A stretch of 15,324 bases of DNA. It comes from Anseongella sp036570465 (GTDB lineage: Bacteria; Bacteroidota; Bacteroidia; Sphingobacteriales; Sphingobacteriaceae). Location of the stretch: contig DATCYD010000327.1 of assembly GCA_036570465.1 (NCBI GenBank), positions 1 to 15,324 of the forward strand. The letters are read 5' to 3'. This document shows positions 1 through 5,963 of this stretch, in pieces. The notes beneath the pieces were generated by a model, which had not been told where the DNA came from, ran no database searches, and was given only the letters and a program-made list of their open reading frames with translations. The position numbers were made by a program, and so were the translations under genes. Positions within the stretch are counted from its first letter, which is position 1, and every line of letters starts with the position of its first letter.

Positions 1-1
1 T

Positions 2-388
2 AAACTTCAGCAGGCCCGCCGCCGGAACGAAGAGGCCCGGCAGGAAACCACTCCGCCAAAGGTAGCCATCGGGTACGAGGATTTTATGAAGATGGACATC
101 CGCCTCGGTACCATTCTGGAGGCCGAAAAAGTAGCCAAGACCAAAAAGCTGATGAAGCTGAAAATAGATACCGGCATCGACCGCCGGACAGTCGTGTCAG
201 GGATCGCTGAATTTTTCACTCCTGAAGAGATTATCGGCAAACAGGTAAGCGTCCTGGTAAACCTGGCTCCCCGCGAAATCCGTGGCATCCAATCGCAAGG
301 CATGATCCTGATGGCCGAAGATAAAGACGGCAGCCTTCGGTTCATGACCCCCCACGAAGCAGCCGCCAACGGAAGCATCGTTTCATGA
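2..388 (+). CDS. metG: Methionyl-tRNA synthetase, C-terminal part (5' end outside the window)
   Basis: This is the last 128 codons of a larger gene, because the frame is open back to the first bases of the window. The visible part starts with a charged linker rich in Arg, Glu and Gln (about residues 1-20). It continues as an OB-fold tRNA-binding domain of the EMAP/Trbp111 type from about residue 23 to the end. Recognisable stretches are DFMKMDIRLGTILEAE, KLMKLKIDTG, VVSGIAEFF, VNLAPREIRGIQSQGM. In Bacteroidota this domain, introduced by a YEDFMK-like motif after a charged linker, is normally fused to the C-terminus of MetRS, where it helps dimerisation and tRNA binding. The enzyme charges tRNA-Met in the cytoplasm. 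An internal ATG at 86 could suggest a free-standing CsaA-like protein, but in-frame coding upstream argues against that. The catalytic core is not in the window, so the MetRS assignment rests on the domain and the linker. Confidence 0.88.
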   Translation, partial: KLQQARRRNEEARQETTPPKVAIGYEDFMKMDIRLGTILEAEKVAKTKKLMKLKIDTGIDRRTVVSGIAEFFTPEEIIGKQVSVLVNLAPREIRGIQSQGMILMAEDKDGSLRFMTPHEAAANGSIVS

Positions 389-409
389 GGCTGAAAACAA
401 AAAAACTCG

Positions 410-417
410 TATTTTTG
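410..417 (+). promoter_or_regulatory. -7 promoter box upstream of tRNA-Arg
   Basis: TATTTTTG matches the Bacteroidota -7 consensus TAnnTTTG exactly and lies 54 bases before the tRNA, just after the metG stop. No good TTTG is found 19 bases upstream, so only half of the promoter is supported. Expected transcription start is around 422-426. Confidence 0.4.
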
Positions 418-470
418 CACTCCGGAGGATTCCCGCTCCTGCCTCAGGCAGTCCTGGACATCCCCCGAAT

Positions 471-542
471 GGCCCTGTAGTTCAACGGATAGAATAGAAG
501 TTTCCTAAACTTTAGATATGGGTTCGATTCCCGTCGGGGCTA
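471..542 (+). tRNA. tRNA-Arg (anticodon CCT)
   Basis: The sequence folds into a complete cloverleaf. The acceptor stem is 471-477 with 535-541 (first pair G-T, sixth T-G). The D stem is 480-483 with 492-495. The anticodon stem is 497-501 with 509-513, with loop TTCCTAA, which puts CCT at positions 34-36. The T arm is 518-522 with 530-534, with loop TTCGATT. The discriminator base is A542. The anticodon reads the arginine codon AGG. CCA is not encoded; the next bases are CTG. The gene stands alone between metG and an intrinsic terminator. Confidence 0.95.
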
Positions 543-545
543 CTG

Positions 546-579
546 ACCCGTTTTGCACTGAGTGAAGCGGGTTTTTTTT
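546..579 (+). terminator. Intrinsic terminator after tRNA-Arg
   Basis: ACCCG at 546-550 pairs with CGGGT at 568-572, with extra pairing possible inside (CAC with GTG around TGA). A run of eight Ts follows at 572-579. It lies 4 bases after the tRNA and would end its transcript. There is no T run in the opposite direction, so it does not serve the convergent gene. Confidence 0.8.
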
Positions 580-630
580 GGAGAATTTATGGTCCACCTC
601 AACTTAATTCAGATTCGGGCCCTTAACGGG

Positions 631-1647
631 CTATCGTAATAGTGCTTTAAGCTCATCTGCTTCTGGCAATACCTTTTTCAGCGTTTTAGGCAGCTTACGG
701 GTCAGACTGTATTCGGCAACCCCAATTGGTTTGTTTGAAACACGCAAGGCATATTCCACTTCAAGGTGGTCTTTCTCGGCACAAAGGAGGATGCCAATGG
801 AGGGGTTTTCATGAGGCTGTTTTACCGTGTCATCGAGAACTTCAAGATAATAGTTCAACTGCGCAGCATGAGCCGGTTCAAATTTCCCAGCCTTCAATTC
901 CACTGCTATCATACATTGAAGATACCGGTGATAAAAAAGCAGATCTATGTAATATTCGTTCTTTCCCAGTTTAATTTTATACTGGTTGCCCATATAAGCA
1001 AACCCATAACCCAACGCCAATAATACATCACGGATATGTTCAATCATTTTATTTTCCAGTTCACGTTCCCGCACGGGTTCCGCCAGGCCCAAAAACTCAA
1101 GGCTGTACTCGCTTTTAAGGGTTTCTTCTGCCTGCTCAACCAGTCGGACAGGCAATGTTGTGGAAAAATTATGCTGTTTGCCTTCTTTTAAGGCCGCGCT
1201 ATAACTGTCTGCTTTAATGAAGTTCATAAGCACATTCCTGCTCCATCCATTGCGTGCCGATTCCCGGATGTAGAAGGCGGCCTCCTCAATATCCGTTGTT
1301 TTATTCAATATAAGCAGATGATGGCCCCAAGGGATTTCTGCGACAACTTGTCGCAGTTTTTTGTGAGGGGCATACCGGCTGTAAAACCGGCGCATGTCCC
1401 AAAGGTTCCTGGCAGAAAAACCGCTTCTCCGCGGGAACTCTGCCTGAAGGTCTTTGGATAGTTGTTCAACAACAGATTTGCCCCACCCATACTTTTTCTG
1501 TCTTTGAACAATTTTTTCGCCTACTGCAAAATAGCGATTGATTAGCTCCGCATTGAGGACATGCGCGACTTGTATTCTGCCTTCTTCAAATTCTTGTTTT
1601 ATTTCAGAAAGCAGCTCCTGATAATGATTGTCAAAATCCAGTTTCAT
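631..1647 (-). CDS. DUF1016 / YhcG-type PDDEXK nuclease
   Basis: A predicted cytoplasmic nuclease of 338 residues, full length for the family. Residues about 8-160 form the YhcG N-terminal domain, with the typical GWGKSVVEQLSKDL, GFSARNLWDMRRFY and IPWGHHLLIL segments (the last at 105-114). Residues about 175-330 form the PDDEXK domain. Likely metal-binding residues are E198 in the ELENKMIEHI helix, D235 in YYIDLLFYH, and E250/K252 in VELKAGKF, followed by Q263 in AAQLNYYL. All the motif residues are present, so it should be active. Family members occur singly or near restriction-modification genes, and their exact role is not settled. No methylase or specificity subunit is visible here. I chose the ATG at 1647 because the protein then begins as homologues do. 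A TTG at 1671 would add eight residues, and neither start has a clear ribosome-binding site. The gene converges on the tRNA-Arg locus. Confidence 0.85.
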   Translation of the reverse strand: MKLDFDNHYQELLSEIKQEFEEGRIQVAHVLNAELINRYFAVGEKIVQRQKKYGWGKSVVEQLSKDLQAEFPRRSGFSARNLWDMRRFYSRYAPHKKLRQVVAEIPWGHHLLILNKTTDIEEAAFYIRESARNGWSRNVLMNFIKADSYSAALKEGKQHNFSTTLPVRLVEQAEETLKSEYSLEFLGLAEPVRERELENKMIEHIRDVLLALGYGFAYMGNQYKIKLGKNEYYIDLLFYHRYLQCMIAVELKAGKFEPAHAAQLNYYLEVLDDTVKQPHENPSIGILLCAEKDHLEVEYALRVSNKPIGVAEYSLTRKLPKTLKKVLPEADELKALLR

Positions 1648-1751
1648 TTCAAAAATAAGATGTGGTTTCAAGGTGTATGCGCTGCTAAGTTAACCATTTA
1701 TTTTAAAGGCTCATTGTTAAAAGCAAAGGGGATCATAGGCTCTTAAACATT

Positions 1752-1883
1752 TTATAGCGTTCTGCCTTTTCTACGATTCGTCAACCCTTGATTTTGCTCC
1801 CCACAACTGTTTTCCAGACGTTCGATAAGCTCAAGCAGGTCGGTAAAGTGTTCGATAAATTTCCCCTTGCCGCTGCTAAAAAT
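1752..1883 (-). other. Short unidentified open stretch, possible gene remnant
   Basis: This covers part of the 334-base gap between the nuclease and esterase genes (1648-1981). On the minus strand, 43 codons are open between stops, with protein-like composition: an amphipathic helix-like part (FIEHFTDLLELIERLEN) and a basic C-terminal tail ending in KGRTL. There is no ATG, GTG or TTG in a sensible position and I recognise no family. It could be the tail of a decayed gene or chance. Apart from it and the hairpin at 1899-1929 I see nothing definite in this gap. Confidence 0.2.
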
Positions 1884-1898
1884 TTAGTAAACTAACTA

Positions 1899-1929
1899 AA
1901 AGCCTGCAAATTAGACGTTTGCGGGCTTT
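1899..1929 (-). terminator. Hairpin terminator downstream of the SGNH hydrolase gene
   Basis: A 12-bp stem (AAAGCCTGCAAA at 1899-1910 with TTTGCGGGCTTT at 1918-1929, one G-T pair) encloses a 7-base loop. Read on the minus strand it lies 52 bases after the stop of the esterase gene and is followed by a T-rich stretch (CTTTTAGTTAGTTT). On the plus strand the following CGGTTTT is a poorer match. No plus-strand gene ends here. Confidence 0.6.
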
Positions 1930-1981
1930 CGGTTTTGCTTGCAATTCACCGATGGCGACCAGGAGAATTGAGAGGGATTGC

Positions 1982-3295
1982 CTACCGGAAACGCAATTCG
2001 TTCATACTTCGCGCAAGGTTCCTCAGAAAGCCATGTGCGCCAGGCTTTTCCCCATCCAGCGGGGCGTATAATTCCAGGCTCGATTTCAACAGCGAACCTT
2101 TTGCCAGGTAGCGAATCTCGTCGGGGTTCATCCCAGAGCGGTAGAACAGCCAGTTTCGATATGTTGCTTTCCGGGGCATACCGGTTCCTCCGATTTTCAG
2201 ATCTATGGTATTCAGTTGCTCGTTCAGTGTTCCCTGCAGCGTACTGTCAGCGTAGAGCCTGGTCACGCCTTTGGCGTAATAATGGGTGACAATGACCTTG
2301 TGCCAGCGGCCGTCGTTGATCGTGGAGGTTCCGGTGATGGTGTCCGATCCGGGCGAAGAGTAAAGGAGTTGTCCCTGACCGTTGACCGAGATGGTTGCTA
2401 TGTCCCATGCGTCTGCTACCTCTGTTGTGCCGGCGGTCGCCCGGGTCATGCGTAATAACACGCCCGGGCCTTTTACTTTCACCTCCACTACCGTGGTAAA
2501 AGAATGCACAATATTTTCGGGAACGAATCCGATTGGCCGGTCCCGGAATTTTCTTTTGGAGAGCTTGATGCCAGACCCTTCGACCTTTACCGGCGACGGT
2601 TTACCACTTTCGAGCGCGTCAAATAAGGAAGGGACGATGGTATAGGCCATTTCCGCATGACCTGCGTCGTTCGGATGGAACCCGTCCGCCCAGAATCCGT
2701 CCATCCAATGCCCTGAAAGGTCATCGATCGCTCCCAGCAGGTTGATGCTGGGAACATTCCATTGGTGGATTTTCAGATTCATTTCCTTGATAAACTGATA
2801 ATCCTCCGGCGTGAAGTCGTTCCGTGCATAGCAGTTGGTAACAACTGGGGTATATCCATCTGAACGGGCCTTCCGGATCAACGTCTGCATATTTCGTTCA
2901 AACTGATCAAACATGGGCTTACCGTGTTCGTGGATACCTTCATTGCCCAGAGACAACGCGAAAACGACGTATTTCCCTTGCTGAGGCAGAAGATCTGAAT
3001 CATACCGCTTCAACACCCTTATAGTATTGTCTCCGCCAATGCTGATATTCGCCGTTTCCCACTTGTGGCCCCTTTCAGAAGTCCGGCTTTTCAGTATATC
3101 CGAAAACAAGCTCGTGTACCCCTTATTGTTCGTCGCCCCTTCTCCGGCAGGAACTGAGGATCCCATATAGATAATCTTTATTGCGCTGCTGTCTGCAAAG
3201 GTTGTTTCCTGACTTCTTGCGTTAAACGAGAAAACTACCGCCAGGGTAAGGACAAAAAGCTTCTTAACGAATGGATACTGCATGCTTGTGATCAT
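1982..3295 (-). CDS. Secreted SGNH/GDSL hydrolase with C-terminal LamG-like domain
   Basis: A predicted exported esterase of 437 residues. It starts with a signal peptide (basic KK at 11-12, hydrophobic 13-24, likely cleavage after NARSQ near 29). The catalytic SGNH domain covers about 39-228. Block I is MGSSVPAGEG with S47 in the GDS serine position. Gly88 and the block III-like LGNEG with Asn118 follow. Block V is DGFHPN with D204 and H207 as the remaining triad residues. Residues about 245-437 resemble a LamG/concanavalin-A fold (INDGRWHKVIVTH is typical). SGNH enzymes of this layout commonly remove acyl groups from sugars or lipids, but the substrate here is unknown. An alternative start at M5 (3283) gives a more usual signal peptide length. 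The gene diverges from the Ada-like gene, and its transcript probably ends at the hairpin at 1899-1929. Confidence 0.82.
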   Translation of the reverse strand: MITSMQYPFVKKLFVLTLAVVFSFNARSQETTFADSSAIKIIYMGSSVPAGEGATNNKGYTSLFSDILKSRTSERGHKWETANISIGGDNTIRVLKRYDSDLLPQQGKYVVFALSLGNEGIHEHGKPMFDQFERNMQTLIRKARSDGYTPVVTNCYARNDFTPEDYQFIKEMNLKIHQWNVPSINLLGAIDDLSGHWMDGFWADGFHPNDAGHAEMAYTIVPSLFDALESGKPSPVKVEGSGIKLSKRKFRDRPIGFVPENIVHSFTTVVEVKVKGPGVLLRMTRATAGTTEVADAWDIATISVNGQGQLLYSSPGSDTITGTSTINDGRWHKVIVTHYYAKGVTRLYADSTLQGTLNEQLNTIDLKIGGTGMPRKATYRNWLFYRSGMNPDEIRYLAKGSLLKSSLELYAPLDGEKPGAHGFLRNLARSMNELRFR

Positions 3296-3405
3296 AAAAC
3301 GGTGTCACAATATATAGAAACAATGCCATGATCAGCAAGTTCCGGGTTTTATTCTCCAGGAAACCTTCCGACATTTGTGCTGGCAAGCGCAATAAAGGAA
3401 CAAGA

Positions 3406-4260
3406 ATGAAAGAACAGGAGATTATCAATTATAACCGGGTGAAAGCAGCTATCTCCTACATCCGTCAGCATTTCAGGGAACAGCCCAGCCTGGAAACCAT
3501 TGCAGAAAAAGTGAACCTTAGTCCATTTCATTTTCAGCGTTTGTTTACCGAATGGGCCGGCACCAGTCCCAAGAAATTCCTTCAGTACATCAGCGTGGCA
3601 CATGCCAAGCGTGTCCTGAAAGGAAACAAGATGGCCACGTTGTTCGACGCCGCTCTGGAAACCGGACTTTCCGGCACCAGTCGTTTGCATGATTTATTTG
3701 TGAACATCGAAGGGATGACCCCGGGAGAATACAAGAATGGCGGGAAGCAGCTTTCCATCAACTACAGCTGGGCGGAAAGTCCGTTCGGCCTCCTTATCGT
3801 TGCATCTACCGAAAAGGGGGTGTGTTATATGGCATTCGGAGAAAGCCGTCAACAAACGCTGGAGAGTCTGACTGCTATGTTTCCCAACGCCTGTTTTCGT
3901 CACCAGACGGATGTGGCCCAGCAGAATGCCATGTTCATTTTTCAGGATGACTGGAACCACCTTCCGGAGATAAAACTTCATTTAAAGGGGACTCCCTTTC
4001 AATTGAAAGTTTGGGAAACTCTGCTGAAGATCCCAATGGGCAAACTCATCACCTATGGAGATATAGCCAACAAACTGGGGAATCCCCGTGCTTCCAGGGC
4101 AGTGGGTACGGCTATCGGAAGCAATCCCATCGCATTCCTGATCCCCTGCCACCGGGTTATCCAATCCACCGGGGCTATTGGCGGCTATATGTGGGGAAGC
4201 ACCCGAAAGGCGGCTATCATCGGCTGGGAAGGTGCCAAAACAGCCATAAAGACGGTTTAA
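3406..4260 (+). CDS. Ada-like HTH regulator fused to methylated-DNA-protein-cysteine methyltransferase
   Basis: A 284-residue DNA repair and regulatory protein. Residues about 8-112 form an AraC-type helix-turn-helix domain (LETIAEKVNLSPFHFQRLF, TPGEYKNG). Residues about 118-284 form the O6-alkylguanine-DNA alkyltransferase domain, with the active-site motif IPCHRV (acceptor Cys248) preceded by TYGDIANKLG and RASRAVGTAIGSNP. It transfers alkyl groups from damaged DNA to the cysteine in a suicide reaction. It lacks the N-terminal zinc/cysteine domain of E. coli Ada, which is common for the Bacteroidota version, so whether it acts as an alkylation-sensing activator is uncertain. I chose the ATG at 3406 because AAAGGAA lies 5-11 bases upstream and homologues begin with a similar KEQEIINYNR segment. 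The frame is open to an ATG at 3328 (26 more residues) that looks non-homologous. A weak -7-like box, GACATTTG, sits at 3369-3376. Confidence 0.87.
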   Translation: MKEQEIINYNRVKAAISYIRQHFREQPSLETIAEKVNLSPFHFQRLFTEWAGTSPKKFLQYISVAHAKRVLKGNKMATLFDAALETGLSGTSRLHDLFVNIEGMTPGEYKNGGKQLSINYSWAESPFGLLIVASTEKGVCYMAFGESRQQTLESLTAMFPNACFRHQTDVAQQNAMFIFQDDWNHLPEIKLHLKGTPFQLKVWETLLKIPMGKLITYGDIANKLGNPRASRAVGTAIGSNPIAFLIPCHRVIQSTGAIGGYMWGSTRKAAIIGWEGAKTAIKTV

Positions 4261-4291
4261 TCACACATCTTACACTTCGGATACTTATTTA

Positions 4292-4319
4292 AAACATTGC
4301 ATACTATTGCATAATGTTT
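4292..4319. repeat. Direct repeat nested in an inverted repeat
   Basis: ATTGCATA occurs at 4296-4303 and again at 4306-4313, so the copies are 10 bases apart. The pair is enclosed by AAACATT (4292-4298) and its reverse complement AATGTTT (4313-4319). It lies between the Ada-like gene and the uptake-operon promoter at 4381. It could be a regulator site or a weak hairpin at the end of the Ada-like transcript; there is no T run. Confidence 0.4.
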
Positions 4320-4380
4320 CGAAGAATCCTTATAAATGGTCTGAAGGCTTTGTTTTTTGTTTTGATTTGTTTTCTTTTGT

Positions 4381-4411
4381 TTTGATTTTTTAATATGAAG
4401 GTGTATCTTCG
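4381..4411 (+). promoter_or_regulatory. Bacteroidota-type promoter of the SusC/SusD operon
   Basis: TTTG at 4381-4384 and TATCTTCG at 4404-4411 are separated by exactly 19 bases, as in the TTTG-N19-TAnnTTTG consensus, with one mismatch in the -7 box. A T-rich stretch (4350-4390) lies upstream. The predicted start near 4417-4420 leaves a leader of about 150 bases before the first gene at 4570. The leader holds a small CCCC/GGGG hairpin (4485-4501) and a T7 run about 14 bases after it, but no clear terminator. A competing box, TAGCTTTTG at 4424, has no suitable -33 element. This promoter and leader account for most of the 309-base gap 4261-4569. Confidence 0.65.
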
Positions 4412-4569
4412 ACTTGATTATTGTAGCTTTTGACAGCCTGAACCGTTTCCGCCACAGAGCTCAAGAGTTATTAGTTTGTTAACTCCCCGATAATGATGGG
4501 GTGAACTGGCAATGCTTTTTTTGCGGCTGATTTCAGGGGAACTTAAATTCAAAACAAATTTATTTATAG

Positions 4570-5952
4570 ATGGAAAAAATAACCGGCTTGTTCAATAAAG
4601 AGACTCGTTATCTTTTATATTGGGTAGGTGTACTTTGTTGTTCTCTTTGCCTTTCGGCATGTAAAAAAGAAACACAAACAGCGAAAAAGGTACATGATCC
4701 AACTCAACCCATTCAGTTAACGTCTTTCGCTCCCGGCGAGGGTGGAGCACGTGATAAGATCTTGTTGGATGGCAGTAATTTCGGGAGCGATATATCAAAG
4801 ATCAAGGTATATTTCAACAAGGCCGAAGCATCGGTTATTTCTTCAAATGGAGATCGTATCTACGCCATTGTACCCCGGCTTCCTGGAAAGGACCCCCGTA
4901 TTTCAGTGGTCATCGGAGAAGATTCGGTGGTATCTGATGAGCCGTTTATCTATCATACCCAGGCACAGGTGACCACCGTAACGGGAAACGGGGAAACAGC
5001 TTTTAAGCCGGGAACGCTTTCCGAGGCCCAGGTGTATTGCCGGTATCTCGAGCTCGATGCCGAAGGCAATGTGTTCTTCTCGTGGCGGGACGGCGGCTCC
5101 TTTGGAGTAGGGCGGCTCAACGAGGAGCAAAACATTGTTACAAAGCTAATCGTGGCAGAGTCTGCAAGTGAGCGCATCTTATATGCCAACGGCCTGAGCG
5201 TTGACCGTGCCACCGGCATGGTAACCGCTGCCCATGAATCGGTTAAAGAAGTGCTGTTTACCTTCGATCCCCGTGAGGCCTGGTACCCCCGGCAAAAAAA
5301 TATCAAATTCTCGGACGAAGACCTGAACTCCATCGTGACGGGTGACCGCTACAACAACTTTGTGAGTTTTAGTCCATGGGACGGGCATCTTTATACCCGA
5401 TTCCGGGATGGACGGGTAGCCAAAGTAGATCCCGAAACCATGGAAGGAGAGATTGTACACATTGGCCCTCCGGATGGTGACGGTGCCGGGCCTTACGGTT
5501 CGCAATACGGACAGGCGATTAATCCGAAAAAGCCCTGGCTCCTGTATTTCACCCTCCATTCCAACGCTCGTCCTGCTACGTTTAAGCAGGGGATCCTGGT
5601 TTTAGATCTCCGGCATCCGGAACAGGGAGTACAAAGACTGAATGCGCCCGGGGGCAGTGGCTTTCGTGACGGCCCGCTTGAAGAAGCTGTTTTCAATTAT
5701 CCGAAGGGGATTAAGTTTGACAATGACGGGAACATGTTTGTAGCCGATTATGGAAACCATTGCATCCGCATGGTATCCGCAGACAATATTGTCACTACAA
5801 TAGCCGGACAACCCGGAGTTTCGGGTTATCAGGATGGCGGACCGATAGAGTCCCTGTTTAACGCCCCCTGGGGCCTGGCCGTGAACGAACAAGGGGACGT
5901 TTACATCGCTGACAGGGGTAATGCCCGCATCCGTAAATTAGTTATCGAATAA
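4570..5952 (+). CDS. IPT/TIG domain and NHL-repeat lipoprotein, first gene of the Sus-like operon
   Basis: A 460-residue predicted outer-membrane lipoprotein. The N-terminus has a hydrophobic stretch and lipobox LSAC with acylated Cys31, followed by Lys-Lys-Glu. Residues about 48-130 form an IPT/TIG immunoglobulin-like domain (SFAPGEGGARDKILLDGSNFG). From about 135 to the end lies a propeller-like region. Its last two units are clear NHL repeats (about 375-413, FNYPKGIKFDNDGNMFVADYGN, and 429-458, FNAPWGLAVNEQGDVYIADRGN); the earlier blades are diverged. Such TIG-NHL lipoproteins are frequent companions of SusC/SusD pairs and are thought to bind the substrate or support the complex at the cell surface. 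No catalytic motif is visible. It lies 11 bases before the SusC gene and is clearly co-transcribed with it. There is no Shine-Dalgarno sequence, only an AT-rich leader, as is usual in this phylum. Confidence 0.88.
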   Translation: MEKITGLFNKETRYLLYWVGVLCCSLCLSACKKETQTAKKVHDPTQPIQLTSFAPGEGGARDKILLDGSNFGSDISKIKVYFNKAEASVISSNGDRIYAIVPRLPGKDPRISVVIGEDSVVSDEPFIYHTQAQVTTVTGNGETAFKPGTLSEAQVYCRYLELDAEGNVFFSWRDGGSFGVGRLNEEQNIVTKLIVAESASERILYANGLSVDRATGMVTAAHESVKEVLFTFDPREAWYPRQKNIKFSDEDLNSIVTGDRYNNFVSFSPWDGHLYTRFRDGRVAKVDPETMEGEIVHIGPPDGDGAGPYGSQYGQAINPKKPWLLYFTLHSNARPATFKQGILVLDLRHPEQGVQRLNAPGGSGFRDGPLEEAVFNYPKGIKFDNDGNMFVADYGNHCIRMVSADNIVTTIAGQPGVSGYQDGGPIESLFNAPWGLAVNEQGDVYIADRGNARIRKLVIE

Positions 5953-5963
5953 AACGCTGCATA

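Noticed and set aside
86..388. A free-standing 100-residue tRNA-binding (CsaA-like) protein starting at the ATG at 86
   Set aside because: The frame is open to the window start with a charged linker typical of the MetRS C-terminal extension, so this is the end of metG.
471..1981. A complete genomic island integrated at tRNA-Arg
   Set aside because: I found no integrase and no second copy of the tRNA 3' end within the window, so only the location is suggestive.
3328..3405. N-terminal extension of the Ada-like protein from the ATG at 3328
   Set aside because: The 26 extra residues look unlike the family and the ATG at 3406 has a purine-rich ribosome-binding site at good distance.
4485..4530. 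Attenuator or riboswitch in the uptake-operon leader
   Set aside because: The CCCC/GGGG hairpin is weak and the T7 run lies about 14 bases away from it, so it does not form a standard terminator, and no riboswitch core is recognisable.
4953..5559. Overlapping minus-strand open frames of about 126 codons in the TIG-NHL gene
   Set aside because: They are antisense to a well supported lipoprotein gene and have low-complexity, unconvincing translations.
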